DNA from: Chryseolinea serpens
GTDB lineage: Bacteria; Bacteroidota; Bacteroidia; Cytophagales; Cyclobacteriaceae
Assembly (NCBI RefSeq): GCF_900129725.1
Contig: NZ_FQWQ01000002.1
Location: 248,001 to 312,000, forward strand
DNA: 64,000 bases
Direction: 5' to 3'
The notes beneath the pieces are model-generated. The model saw nothing but the letters and a program-made list of their open reading frames with translations, had not been told where the DNA came from and searched no databases. Position numbers and translations under genes: made by a program. How positions within the stretch are numbered: position 1 is the first letter of the stretch; each line of letters opens with the position of its first letter. Shown in pieces: positions 46,820 through 56,265 of the stretch.

Positions 46820-46860
46820 TTCCTTTGGTTGATGACAAAATAAATCATCAATCAAAGGAA
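46820..46860. terminator. Strong hairpin downstream of permease
   Basis: TTCCTTTGGTTGATGA pairs with TCATCAATCAAAGGAA over 16 bp, with one G-T pair and a 9-base loop, 43 bp after the permease stop. There is no U-tract. Confidence 0.55.
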
Positions 46861-46916
46861 GCCCTTCCCGCTACGTCACACCCCTACTACGTTTTTTTGC
46901 GTTACTTCGCCTGCTC

Positions 46917-46939
46917 GCCCGCCGAAGCTTTAGCGAAGG
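46917..46939 (+). repeat. Dispersed repeat GCCCGCCGAAGCTTTAGCGA, single copy
   Basis: The 23-bp segment GCCCGCCGAAGC...GCGAAGG also occurs at 56798-56820 and, shortened and inverted, at 56718-56738. All copies are intergenic. Confidence 0.7.
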
Positions 46940-46991
46940 TGGGGAGGTTCAATGCATTTCAATTTGCACCTAGGTTGAGAGCTCCAACCTT

Positions 46992-48099
46992 TCACTTCAT
47001 CTCAACAAACTTCATCTCCAACACCTCACCTTTTACGGATACGTTCTTGTTTTCAATATTAAGGATCCAATGCAACGTTAACGTCTCTTTTGAGAGGTCC
47101 ACAATTCGAAAGGAAAAATATGGAGTAAATTCTATCACATTATTCTTGATCTTGTATTTTGCGCTGCCAGGAGTTCCGCTTTTTTGTGATACCATAATAA
47201 CCTTTGACTTATCGGTTAAATCGATCACATCAAACAGGTCCATCCCAAACGTCAAGTTACCGGATACCTTAAAAGTCTCCAGCCGTTTCGATTCCTGAAA
47301 TTTCCAAACTTTGTGAACGGTGATGTCGGACGGGCTATCGATCATATGTTGAGAGATCAAATCAATCAATACTTGCTCTTTTGTACTGAGAGGTTTGAAC
47401 CAATCATCCATTCCATACCACCTGTCGCCTCTCGTTAAGCATTCGTGGACTGCTGCTTGCCCGAAGATCGCCTCATAGATGGTGTCCATGCTCCGCAGAT
47501 CGCGGAGTTCATCAGTGACTGAAATATTTTTTATCGTCGACATGCCGATCTCATAAGGCACAAACCGGTATCCGGGAAAATAGGTCCTGAGTTCATCCTC
47601 GAGCGTATTAAAGGTATCCTGATATTCAAATTCCGGTGAGATGGCGACCGCGTGAGTCGCCTCATAGTAGCCTGGATTCCATGGGCAGGCGTGCTATTGA
47701 GCTATCTATGCCCTGTATTGAAAAAAAGGGTCCAATGATGCTGATATAAAATTGAAGACGCTTTTGCCTGATGAAGTCGGGCTGATTATCTTCCTCTATG
47801 AGTACGGATCCAGAGAAGCCCCCGCTCCCTCCCCCCATTAAATCCGGATGGCCACCAACGGGTTTCTTAAACACCCCTTCAAGATGAGAAGTCAACTTTT
47901 CCCATTTGTCGCGATACGCGTTTTCATCAAGGTATTCGGAATTGACAAGCTTACTCACCTTTTTAAAACCAGGGGATGATGCTACGGTCTTCGAGGTAAG
48001 TCTTCTTGGCTTGCCCACTGGGAAGTATTCCTTTATGACATCCAAGATCAAAGTGAAATCATGATCCCGATACTGGTTTTTGAAGACATGGAGGTACAT
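46992..48099 (-). pseudogene. Hypothetical gene disrupted by a frameshift
   Basis: Two open frames look like one gene of about 340 codons. The first (48099 down to 47662, 145 residues) starts MYLHVFKNQYRDHDF and ends with an out-of-frame tail ARLPMESRLL. The second frame is open from 47693 down and gives PWNPGYYEATHAVAISPEFE, continuing smoothly into the 189-residue C-terminal frame (46992-47561, which otherwise would need a GTG start). The shift lies near 47680-47695. The C-terminal 90 residues look like a lipocalin-type beta-barrel (FKVSGNLTFGMDLFDVIDL, LHWILNIENKNVSVKG). Cause could be mutation or sequence error. I do not recognise the protein; codon use is more AT-rich than the neighbours. 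Confidence 0.7.
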
Positions 48100-48399
48100 A
48101 GAAAGTAATAAGGGTACGTTAACGTTTTAGCTCTTCTTGGAGTTTGATATCCTGCCGCTCAAATGTCTATGATATGAAGTAATGATGAGCAGTTAAAATT
48201 GTGGCTATAAATCAATCACCCGTTCAACGTGTCGCCGGGCCGCAATACCTTATCAAAGCATATACCAATCGTTCGAGGCAGGCCATCACCCAAAAGGGTT
48301 ATTTCAAAACCTCGACAAATAATCTATCCTTATACCATCAAATTCCATTTACGGAACGAAAATATACTAGCAATGACATGAATTTCCAATCCCACGCTT
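48100..48399. other. AT-richer divergent intergenic region
   Basis: This 300-bp gap between the frameshifted gene and the cupin holds a perfect palindrome ACGTTAACGT at 48116-48125, just upstream of the frameshifted gene. A 70-codon plus-strand frame overlapping the cupin start has no recognisable character and is not called. Confidence 0.4.
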
Positions 48400-48975
48400 A
48401 TGAAAAGGACTAACTTCTTACAAACCTGCCTCGCCGCTACAGCGATCGTGGCAGCACCGTTCAACGCCCTGGCGAAATCCGTCAAAAAATTTCTGTTGGA
48501 CACCGGATTCATGGTCAGTGCCGGAAAGGACCGGAATGACAAAAGCCTCTCCCTGTTTGAAGGCGACACCTTTGATTGCAAGGTTGCTACAAAAGACACC
48601 AACGGCGACATCTATGTTTTCGAATCAAAGCGAATAAAAGAAGGCGGCCCCGCCCATCACTATCATTTTACCCAGGATGAGTGGTGGTATGTTTTGCAAG
48701 GAGAATTTTTGATCAAAGTGGGAGAAACCGTCTATAAGGCAAAAGCCGGCGACAGCGTGTTCGGACCGCGCATGATCCCGCACAGTTTTGCAAAAGTCGG
48801 CGAAGGTGAAGCCAAACTCCTGATGTTCTTCCAGCCGGCCGGGAAGATGGAAGAATTTTTTACCAAGATGAGCCAGGGCCTGGGGAAAAACCTGACGGAA
48901 GCGGAACAAGATAAATTCAGGGAAGAACATGGCTTCAAACGCGTGGGGCCTCCGATAAAGCAGCTGAAGTGGTAA
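48400..48975 (+). CDS. Exported cupin-domain protein
   Basis: 191 residues with a leader (CLAATAIVAAPFNALAK) and one cupin fold. Motif 1 HHYHFTQDEWWYVLQGEFLI holds three histidines and Glu; motif 2 is DSVFGPRMIPHSFAKVGEGE. The C-terminal tail QPAGKMEEFFTKMSQG to FREEHGFKRVGPP is the helical end typical of the cupin_2 quercetinase-like group. A metal-dependent oxygenase or isomerase activity is possible. A truncated relative lies at 60926-61127. Confidence 0.85.
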   Translation: MKRTNFLQTCLAATAIVAAPFNALAKSVKKFLLDTGFMVSAGKDRNDKSLSLFEGDTFDCKVATKDTNGDIYVFESKRIKEGGPAHHYHFTQDEWWYVLQGEFLIKVGETVYKAKAGDSVFGPRMIPHSFAKVGEGEAKLLMFFQPAGKMEEFFTKMSQGLGKNLTEAEQDKFREEHGFKRVGPPIKQLKW

Positions 48976-49001
48976 CGCGATGACTTTCATTGCCTCGTCA
49001 C

Positions 49002-49035
49002 AAAAAAAAGGTGACTTGCCTTCCGGCAAGCCACC
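49002..49035 (-). terminator. Rho-independent terminator of the cytochrome/TonB operon
   Basis: On the minus strand GGTGGCTTGCC and GGCAAGTCACC form an 11-bp stem with one mismatch and a 4-base loop, followed by eight T. It begins 16 bp after the TonB receptor stop. Confidence 0.88.
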
Positions 49036-49050
49036 TATTGCTTCACCCAG

Positions 49051-51804
49051 TTAAAATACGTTATACGCTAACGATACATAATACATCCCGCCTATCGTGG
49101 GGTTCGCAATACCTGTTGAGTAATACCGGTTTGTTAAATTGGTTGCCCCCAGTTTAACCGTCGAGCGAGCGCTCAGGATCTTGTATCCAACCTGCGCATC
49201 GATCACCGTCGACGACGGCACCGTTCCATTTCCTAAACCACCGGCCACCTGGTAAAAATATCCGGGTTTGTAGCGCAGCGTGGTGTTGAACGACCATGTC
49301 TTCTTCTTTCCAAAACCCGTGTTGCCAAATTCCATGTTGATGTGGTAGTGCGGCGTGTTGAAGTTGTTGATCTGGCTTTCGTTCTTGTTTTTGAGGTGAT
49401 CGGAGTAGTAGTTAACCTTGGCGATAAAGTTCTTGCTCAGATCCACACTCACGCTGGCCGCATAACCATAGGTGTTCACGGTCTGCGCGCCATTGTAGGC
49501 GATGTTGTACACCGTATACGTGTTGCGATCCAGGAAGGCCGTGGGATCGGTGGTGCCCGGGGTATTGGCCACGTTGGTGTAGCCGATGAAATCCTTCCAC
49601 GTAGCAAAATAACCCAACACATCGACCAGCACTTTCTTACCGAGCACGGCCGCATAGCCCAGTTCGAATGAGTTAGCGGTTTGGGGCTTGATGTCGTTCA
49701 CCACAAACTTTTTCAAGTCGTTGGTATCATTGGTTTGCTGGTACTTCTCCACACTTTCCAGGGTGTAGGGCGCATAGACATTGAAATGATACGTGTCGTT
49801 CAACAAATAGGACGAGCCACCGGAGGAATACGACCGGTAGCCATTCAAAGTGTTTTGCAACGATTGGATGTTGGATGGAAAGCTATAGGCATTCTGGAAC
49901 GAGAAGCGCAAATAATTCTGATCAAACAATTCAAACACCGACGACACCCGGGTGGTCGGCTTCGCATTGGCGAACAACGAATTCTTATCCCACCGCACAG
50001 AACCTGTCAGCGCCAACCGGTCGTGGATCAGGCGCTTGATGACCTGGGCATAGGCGCTGTATTCATTCACATGGATCGGTTTGGTTTCATCGGGAAAGAG
50101 CGTGCCCTTCGAATTCAGGTCATACATCCGGTAGTTCACGCCGGCAATGATCTCGGCCCACTTCACGACGTCCGAAAAATTATATTGAAAGGCCACGTTG
50201 TAGAGTTTGCTGCGGTCGAGGAACAACGTGCCACCTTCGGTGATGGGGCGTTGCGAGACGCTGTCCTTCAAATGGTTGAATTGGGCTGAGCCCAATGCCG
50301 GTCTGCCGATGTCGGCATAGGAACGGGCGGCGAGGTGTGCGCTGTTCAGATCGGCGCCCATCGCCAGCGCCTGAATGAGGGCGCCGGTGTATTGGGGATA
50401 CCAGCCATCGCCTGTGTTCGGATCGTAGCTGGGTTTCCAGGCTTCGTTGACGTATTGCGCCGTGGGTCCGGCCAACAGGGTCTTGCCTGAATTCTCTTGC
50501 GTGGTGTAGGCCCGCAAAAACCAGTTCTTGGAAAGCAGCTCGGCGCGGTATTGCCCCACTTTAAAATCCCTGATCTGGTAGCGCGTATCGTTGGTGTAGA
50601 CGACGCTGCCCGTTCCATAGGTGCCGGAGAAAATAGCTTGCACGCCGGGCGTCAGCTTATAGCGCAATTCTGCATTGGACTTCATCAGCCTTACGTTGTT
50701 GTTCAGGTATCCATACTCCGGGTAGCCTGTGCGGGCAACGTAGTTTTGTTTTGTCAAAAGCGGATCGATGATCGGCGCCAGGGAGGGATCCTGTGAAACG
50801 GCATACTGCAGGAAGGGAGTGATGTCGACCGAGGTAGCGCCGCCATAGAGGTTCACGCCGTTGTAGTTCGGGTCGGTGTAGCGTGTGCCCGGTCCGTTTT
50901 TGTTGGTGGTGTCGCTGGCCACCCAGTCGTTGGCTTTGGTGTATTGAAAGTTCACTTTGAAGGCAAGCTTTTCCCCGACCCGCTTGGCATAGCGCAGCGT
51001 GATGTCAGTATACGGAGACGCTCCCACGGGATCGTTCGACGTTTTGCTTTTCACATGGTTCACACCCTGGTTCAGCAACACGCTCAGTCCCTGGTATTGG
51101 AACGGGTCTTTACCCGTCATCACCATGGCCCCGTTCAAGCCCCGCGAACCATAAAGTGCGGACGACGCGCCGGAAAGGATCTCCACATTGTCAACATCCA
51201 GTTGCGTCAGGCCAATGACGTTGCCCAGGGGAAAATTCAACCCCGGCGCCTGATTGTCCATGCCGTCCACTAACTGGAGAAAATTTGTGTTACCACTGGT
51301 GTTGAAGCCACGGGTGGTCACCGACGTGAACCCGATGCTCGACACCGTGACGTCAACACCTTTGATGCCCTGCACCATGTCATAATAGTTTACCTGGGGC
51401 GAGTTGATGATGTCCTTCGTGCCGATGCGCTCGATGGTTACGGGCGATTCAATTTTCCGTTGCTTCGTGCGGCTGGCGGCCACCACCACTTCGTTCATGA
51501 GTGTGGACGCGGGCATGAGCGTTATAAACAGATCTTGCGCGGCCGTTACTTCCACTTCCTGTGTGGCAAATCCGATAAACGAAAACACCAGCGTGATGGG
51601 ATACTTGCTCACGGTAACAGCGAACTTCCCATCGGAGCTGGCAAAATCGCCTTCGGTCTGGCCTTTCACGGCAACGTTCACGCCGGGCAACGGCTCCTGG
51701 GTGTCGTTGTCAACCACCGTGCCCGTCACGGTGGTTTGCGCTTGCGCCGCGCCGCCAAAAAGCAGCAACAGGCAAAGGGGGATCAGGTGGTAAAATTTCT
51801 TCAT
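49051..51804 (-). CDS. TonB-dependent receptor of the cytochrome operon
   Basis: 917 residues. Signal peptide to AQAQ (about 23), CarboxypepD_reg-like domain (about 24-110, DNDTQEPLPGVNVAVKGQTE), plug (IGTKDIINSPQVNYYDMVQG, TTRGFNTSGNTNFLQLVDGM) and a large barrel ending GGMYYVSLAYNVF. It is SusC-like in N-terminal layout but has no SusD, and lacks an STN domain. It is the last gene of an operon that encodes three c-type cytochrome proteins. It may import a product made by them, or a metal or cofactor they need. Long soluble loops in the barrel include many Tyr/Asn residues. Confidence 0.92.
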   Translation of the reverse strand: MKKFYHLIPLCLLLLFGGAAQAQTTVTGTVVDNDTQEPLPGVNVAVKGQTEGDFASSDGKFAVTVSKYPITLVFSFIGFATQEVEVTAAQDLFITLMPASTLMNEVVVAASRTKQRKIESPVTIERIGTKDIINSPQVNYYDMVQGIKGVDVTVSSIGFTSVTTRGFNTSGNTNFLQLVDGMDNQAPGLNFPLGNVIGLTQLDVDNVEILSGASSALYGSRGLNGAMVMTGKDPFQYQGLSVLLNQGVNHVKSKTSNDPVGASPYTDITLRYAKRVGEKLAFKVNFQYTKANDWVASDTTNKNGPGTRYTDPNYNGVNLYGGATSVDITPFLQYAVSQDPSLAPIIDPLLTKQNYVARTGYPEYGYLNNNVRLMKSNAELRYKLTPGVQAIFSGTYGTGSVVYTNDTRYQIRDFKVGQYRAELLSKNWFLRAYTTQENSGKTLLAGPTAQYVNEAWKPSYDPNTGDGWYPQYTGALIQALAMGADLNSAHLAARSYADIGRPALGSAQFNHLKDSVSQRPITEGGTLFLDRSKLYNVAFQYNFSDVVKWAEIIAGVNYRMYDLNSKGTLFPDETKPIHVNEYSAYAQVIKRLIHDRLALTGSVRWDKNSLFANAKPTTRVSSVFELFDQNYLRFSFQNAYSFPSNIQSLQNTLNGYRSYSSGGSSYLLNDTYHFNVYAPYTLESVEKYQQTNDTNDLKKFVVNDIKPQTANSFELGYAAVLGKKVLVDVLGYFATWKDFIGYTNVANTPGTTDPTAFLDRNTYTVYNIAYNGAQTVNTYGYAASVSVDLSKNFIAKVNYYSDHLKNKNESQINNFNTPHYHINMEFGNTGFGKKKTWSFNTTLRYKPGYFYQVAGGLGNGTVPSSTVIDAQVGYKILSARSTVKLGATNLTNRYYSTGIANPTIGGMYYVSLAYNVF

Positions 51805-51870
51805 AGGTTTAGGTTTTCGGTTTGGTTTAGGATGGTTGCTACATAGGCAGGTATTGGATTTGAAACATTT

Positions 51871-53364
51871 CTATTTGGTAATGGACAGCATGTACTCGGC
51901 TACCGCTTTCCGGGTTTCCGTCGTCAGGTAGTTTTGTGGCGGCATCTCCGGGTAGTCGTCGCGTTTGTGAACCGGGTGGGCGATGAAATCGACAATTCCT
52001 TGCGCGTTATTTTTGTACATCGCCTGGATCGTATTGACCGGCGGGCCCACCAGTCGTGTGCTGTAGGCATGACATCCCGAGCACACGCCATAATAGGTCA
52101 TCCTTCCTTTTTCCATCGACGCCGTGATGCGCGGGGTCACGGGTTTGTTCAGCAGGTAGGTTTTCACACTGCGCGTGTCGCGCGCCTGGCAGTTGGCGTA
52201 GGCATCGAGGCCAAAGGTTCTGTAGCGACCGGGATTGATCACACAGCTCCCCACACCACCGCCCACGGCAATGATGTCGGGTCCGAGTTTTGAGAGTTTT
52301 GTCATCATGATGGTTTTCACATCCGCCACCGGGTCGGCGCCGTTGTTGCTCATGAAATTGTCGAGCAGCGTGATGCGGTCCGAGTTGGGTTCCGATTCCG
52401 GGTCACTCGCGTGATCCACGCCGGCATAGCCATAGTCCGTGATGGTGATCCCTGCGTTGTCGTTGCCCGTCACGATGTTGTTTTCGATGGTGATATCGTC
52501 CGCGGCCATGATGAGCATGCCGGTGCCTTTTGGAATGTGCGACACGGTTGAACCCACGGCACCAAAGTTCTTGGTATTGTTGTGGTACACATAGTTGTTG
52601 CGGATGATCACATCGTAGCACGTTTTGATCGGCAAACCGGGGGTGAGAAATGCGAGGATCCCTCCCGTGTTGTCGTGCGCATAATTGTATTCCACCAGCG
52701 CGTGCCGGGAGTTTTCTATTTCAATGCCGGCCACGTTGCCATACACTTCGTTGAACCGGACGTCCACATTGTCGCACATGCCAATGTAGATGGCGGCGTC
52801 TTCAATGCCGGTCAGGATGTTTCGTTCCACCAATCCGTTTTTGCCAAACTGCGGAAAGATGCCATACACACCGGTGTCGACGATCCAGTTGTTGCGGATC
52901 ACGTAGTTGTTGCCGGCTTGTCCCATGATGCCGTTGCCTTTGTAGTTGGTGATCTTCAGGTTCTCCACCAACACGCCATTGCCCGAATAGAGAATGGCAT
53001 CGTTTTGCTTTTTCTCGCCATCGAGCGTCGGCCACTCGCCATTGACGATCACGCCCTGCAGGGAAATGTTGTCTTTGTCGATGTAGACGGTTTCGTGGTA
53101 GACACCGGGATAGATCCGGATCAGGTCGCCCGGGTTTGCTTTGCCGACGGCTTCCTGGATGGAGCTCCCATTTTTCACCTCGATGATCTTCCCGGTGACG
53201 GTGCCCGCACCGACGCCGACGGAATCGCCCGGTTGTGCAGACTCGCTAAAATAGGTTGGCACGGGCGCCGGAATGTCGGAGCCACGACCGAAAAACAGTT
53301 TCCCACAGTAGATGCCGATCGCGAAGATGGCCACCACAAGAAGAACGCGCTTTGCTGTTTTCAT
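51871..53364 (-). CDS. Parallel beta-helix protein fused to a C-terminal cytochrome c
   Basis: 497 residues. An N-terminal signal/anchor helix (VLLVVAIFAIGIYCGKLFF) is followed by a right-handed parallel beta-helix (about 60-330) with pectate-lyase-type repeats (NPGDLIRIYPGVYHETVYID, then ENLKITNYKGNGIMG, IRNNWIVDTGVYGIF, VEYNYAHDNTGGILA). From about 405 a cytochrome c domain appears with haem motif CSGCH and axial Met in PEMPPQNYL. Joining a carbohydrate-type beta-helix to a haem domain is unusual. It is 19 bp upstream... in reading order it follows the peroxidase and precedes the TonB receptor by 66 bp. A substrate-binding electron-transfer protein is the natural inference; catalytic lyase residues are not evident. 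Confidence 0.87.
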   Translation of the reverse strand: MKTAKRVLLVVAIFAIGIYCGKLFFGRGSDIPAPVPTYFSESAQPGDSVGVGAGTVTGKIIEVKNGSSIQEAVGKANPGDLIRIYPGVYHETVYIDKDNISLQGVIVNGEWPTLDGEKKQNDAILYSGNGVLVENLKITNYKGNGIMGQAGNNYVIRNNWIVDTGVYGIFPQFGKNGLVERNILTGIEDAAIYIGMCDNVDVRFNEVYGNVAGIEIENSRHALVEYNYAHDNTGGILAFLTPGLPIKTCYDVIIRNNYVYHNNTKNFGAVGSTVSHIPKGTGMLIMAADDITIENNIVTGNDNAGITITDYGYAGVDHASDPESEPNSDRITLLDNFMSNNGADPVADVKTIMMTKLSKLGPDIIAVGGGVGSCVINPGRYRTFGLDAYANCQARDTRSVKTYLLNKPVTPRITASMEKGRMTYYGVCSGCHAYSTRLVGPPVNTIQAMYKNNAQGIVDFIAHPVHKRDDYPEMPPQNYLTTETRKAVAEYMLSITK

Positions 53365-53383
53365 TTGATGATTTGAGGTTAGG

Positions 53384-54595
53384 TTAATGAGTAGTCGGAG
53401 ATAGAGATGCTTGTGTTTTTTGATCTGTGTTTTTATCGATCGCGAGACCCGACGGAACGGTCTCCGGGGCGCGGGGCATAAAACTTTCGTCGGTCAGGGT
53501 CTTTACAAAATCAACGAGCCGGTCCATTTCATAGTCGGTGAGTTTGGGCTCCCAGATGTGCCAGTGGATGTGAAGCTTTTCATTGCGGGGCGCTTCATGG
53601 CCACGGCCCGCCGAATAAAAAGTCATCATCTCCCGAAGCGAATCGAACCGGCCCGCATGCGTATAGGGCGCCGTGCGATCGATGTTCCGAAGGCTGGGCA
53701 CTTTAAAAGCACCCCGCAGTGACGCGTCGTGGAAAGTTTCCTGGGCGCCGGGATCGAACGCGCTGCCCTCGGGTGGCGCCAGGCCGATCACCGCCACCTG
53801 TTGATTGGTGAACAACGGCGGTGTATGACACTCGGCACAGCGCGCGACAAACGACCTGAAAATATTCAGTCCTTCGATCTCTGCTTTGTTCAAGGCTTCA
53901 GGATAGCCGTGTGCATATTGATCATAGCGACTGTTGAGCGAGATAAGGGATGACTCGAACGCCGTGATGGCCGTATAAATCTCATCGAGCCGTATTGCCC
54001 CGGAAGCGCGGTCGGGAAATGCCTCTTCAAACATATCGCGATAAGGTGCAATGCCGTTCAGCGTTTTTAAAAGTTGTTCACGCGTCGTGCCCATTTCGTC
54101 GGCCGAATAGAGTGGGCCGGTCATTTGTTCCTCCAGCGAGGTGGCACGCGCATCCCAAAAGAATTTTTTATAGAATGCCACGTTCCACAAACTCGGTGCT
54201 GCGCGCTTGAGCTTTGTGTTGTGAAGTCCCACACTGGTTTTCAATCCGTCGCTAAAGCCTTTCGCGGGTTGATGACATGTGGCGCACGACACGGTGCCAT
54301 CGCCCGACAAAACGGGATCGAAGAAAAGATAACGACCCAAATCAATTTGCTGGGGCGTGAACCCATCGCGCACGGCGGGCAATGCCGTCTTCAATCCGCC
54401 CACGCCCGGGTCGTCGCCCTGGCCGGATTCGTATTGCTGATAGAGGCTCCTGAGTTTGCAAAGGTTGGCGTCCGTCAATTCAAAACCGGGCGGGCAGGTG
54501 TTACACAAGGCCGGGCCATTTGCAGGCGCTGACCTCAGGACCACTTCCAGCGTCACGACTACACAAACCACGGTGATAAAAAGCTGGATCCGCAT
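53384..54595 (-). CDS. Dihaem cytochrome c peroxidase / MauG family
   Basis: 403 residues. A signal peptide (LFITVVCVVVTLEVVLRSAP) leads to a cysteine-bearing segment (CNTCPPGFELTDANLC), then the CCP core with two haem motifs CATCH and CAECH. VPSLRNIDRTAPYTHAGRFD is the conserved CCP/MauG segment. The family reduces peroxide or, in MauG-like members, oxidises other substrates. The ATG at 54595 shares its first base with the stop of the preceding cytochrome gene (TGATG), so translation is coupled; the open frame further upstream (to 54763) is not plausible. Periplasmic. Confidence 0.92.
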   Translation of the reverse strand: MRIQLFITVVCVVVTLEVVLRSAPANGPALCNTCPPGFELTDANLCKLRSLYQQYESGQGDDPGVGGLKTALPAVRDGFTPQQIDLGRYLFFDPVLSGDGTVSCATCHQPAKGFSDGLKTSVGLHNTKLKRAAPSLWNVAFYKKFFWDARATSLEEQMTGPLYSADEMGTTREQLLKTLNGIAPYRDMFEEAFPDRASGAIRLDEIYTAITAFESSLISLNSRYDQYAHGYPEALNKAEIEGLNIFRSFVARCAECHTPPLFTNQQVAVIGLAPPEGSAFDPGAQETFHDASLRGAFKVPSLRNIDRTAPYTHAGRFDSLREMMTFYSAGRGHEAPRNEKLHIHWHIWEPKLTDYEMDRLVDFVKTLTDESFMPRAPETVPSGLAIDKNTDQKTQASLSPTTH

Positions 54596-55281
54596 CACTC
54601 CTGTGGTTGTGTGGTTGATCGGATGTAGGCAATCACATCGTTCACGGCCCGGTCGTCGACCAGCAAGGCTGCCATGGGCACCATTTGCGCGCCGTACGTA
54701 TCGGCGGGATGTGCACCGCGTGTGCCGTTTTTGAATTTGGCGATCTGGCTTTTCAGATACCAATCGTCGAGACCGTTGAGGCGGGGCGCGTTCATTTTTT
54801 CGTTGCCACGGGCGCCGGGTCCGTGACAGGCACCGCAGACGCTTTGATAGGCGCGCTCTCCTTTTTTGATTTCGCCGTCAATGATCGGCGGCAATACCAC
54901 TTGAGGCAACGTTTTGATGTAGGCCACCACGTGTGTCACCGCGACGGAGTCTTTCAAGGTCTTGGCCATCGCCGCCATTTGAAAACCCAATGTATCGGCG
55001 GGCAGACCACCGCGAACGCCGTTGTGGAAATTTATCAGTTGCCTGTAGAGGTACCAGCCGTCGGTGTTTACCAGCGCTGGCGCTTTGAATTTTTTGTTGC
55101 CCTGTGCCGCATCGCCGTGGCAGGCTTTGCAGGTGGCATATAGCGCCATGCCGACTTGCGGATCTCCCTGCGGCGGTTGTGCAACAGCCTGTTGCGGGAT
55201 GTCTTTGTGACTTTCCTTTGAAGAACAACCCCAAAATACCAGTACCAAAACGAGATAAAAGAAACAATACCTTCCTGCCAT
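54595..55281 (-). CDS. Dihaem c-type cytochrome lipoprotein
   Basis: 228 residues. Lipobox VFWGC then SSKESHK. Two homologous cytochrome c domains, with CKACH (about 53) and CGACH (about 150). Each is followed by matching segments, GWYLYRQLINFHNGVRGGLP and DWYLKSQIAKFKNGTRGAHP, showing internal duplication; axial Met lies in FQMAAMAK and AQMVPMAAL. It resembles cytochrome c4-type electron carriers. First gene of the operon, so likely hands electrons to or from the peroxidase encoded next. Anchored to a membrane. Confidence 0.92.
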   Translation of the reverse strand: MAGRYCFFYLVLVLVFWGCSSKESHKDIPQQAVAQPPQGDPQVGMALYATCKACHGDAAQGNKKFKAPALVNTDGWYLYRQLINFHNGVRGGLPADTLGFQMAAMAKTLKDSVAVTHVVAYIKTLPQVVLPPIIDGEIKKGERAYQSVCGACHGPGARGNEKMNAPRLNGLDDWYLKSQIAKFKNGTRGAHPADTYGAQMVPMAALLVDDRAVNDVIAYIRSTTQPQE

Positions 55282-55401
55282 AGCTACCCGGACACGCGAT
55301 TAAAGTGAAGGACTAAATCTCGGCCGCTTCTATGGCTTATGGCGTATGAATACTTGATTTTGGGGTAAAATCGGCGTCTGTGGGGTGAGCTTGGGGGGAC
55401 G

Positions 55402-56265
55402 TTAAACGCCGGGTTGCACCACGCGGTCTTCGAACGCCCGCTGATAGGTGGCCGATACGACCAGAACCTGGTCGGGCGTGGCGTCCATTTTCACCCGGTA
55501 GCCTTGCGACGTTCTGAGGATCGAAACTAAATTTTGCGTGTTGATCATATACGAACGATGGATCCGAATAAAATTCGGAAGATTCAAATCCTGCTCCAGT
55601 TTTTTGAGGTTGTTGCGGATCAATTCCTTTTTCACCTCATGGTCGCTCTTGTAGTACAAAAAAATATAGTTGTCTTCCGATTTAAAGTAAAGGATGTTCC
55701 CCACCGGCATGCGCACCACGATCTTCCCATTTTCATCATTGATCGTTACGCTTTCGGACGATTGCGATCGATTCACCTTGATGGTGAGCTCCTCGACGGT
55801 GACGAGTTGTTTCTGTACAAACAGCAACAGGATGGCCAGGAAATAGGGCAAGACTAAGACCATCAGCGTATACTTCAGGGTGTCGAGGTACTCGTGAAGG
55901 TTAAAGAATGACAGTTGGAGCAGGATGATGTTGACGGTATGCACCGCCACGGAAATGAAAAAAAATTCCACCAGCAGCCAGGCAAAAAAACCGATGCGGG
56001 TGGTCAGTTCGACCCGGAATAGCGACCGGATCACAAATTGCGTCAACGCCAGCGCCGCCATGCCGGCCGCGCAGAAAAACGTGAGGATAGCGAACAACGG
56101 AGTGTCCACCGAGTGGAACCACTCGTTCATGTTAAACGGATGGAAAACGTTGAGAAATGCGCAACCAAACACACCACAAAAAATCACCAGCTGCCAGCGC
56201 GCACGATGTGAATCCAGCAGTCTGAAGGGTTGACGAAACCAGGAAATAATACCGACCATCCCCAT
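55402..56265 (-). CDS. Membrane-anchored LytTR DNA-binding regulator
   Basis: 287 residues with about four membrane helices (about 28-45, 55-78, 92-116, 128-150), then a LytTR domain (about 175-280) with GNILYFKSEDNYIFLYYKS and FIRIHRSYMINTQNLVSI. No receiver or kinase domain, so the membrane part must sense or be controlled directly; this one-component type is common in Bacteroidota. It ends 120 bp upstream of the cytochrome operon on the same strand and is the most likely regulator of it, though that link is positional only. Confidence 0.88.
   Translation of the reverse strand: MGMVGIISWFRQPFRLLDSHRARWQLVIFCGVFGCAFLNVFHPFNMNEWFHSVDTPLFAILTFFCAAGMAALALTQFVIRSLFRVELTTRIGFFAWLLVEFFFISVAVHTVNIILLQLSFFNLHEYLDTLKYTLMVLVLPYFLAILLLFVQKQLVTVEELTIKVNRSQSSESVTINDENGKIVVRMPVGNILYFKSEDNYIFLYYKSDHEVKKELIRNNLKKLEQDLNLPNFIRIHRSYMINTQNLVSILRTSQGYRVKMDATPDQVLVVSATYQRAFEDRVVQPGV

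Noticed and set aside
46825-47298. Plus-strand frame of 157 codons near the dispersed repeat
   Set aside because: It runs through the hairpin and repeat and antisense to the frameshifted gene; no protein character.
48201-48413. 70-codon plus-strand frame before the cupin
   Set aside because: No recognisable motif, overlaps the cupin start out of frame and shows no coding bias.
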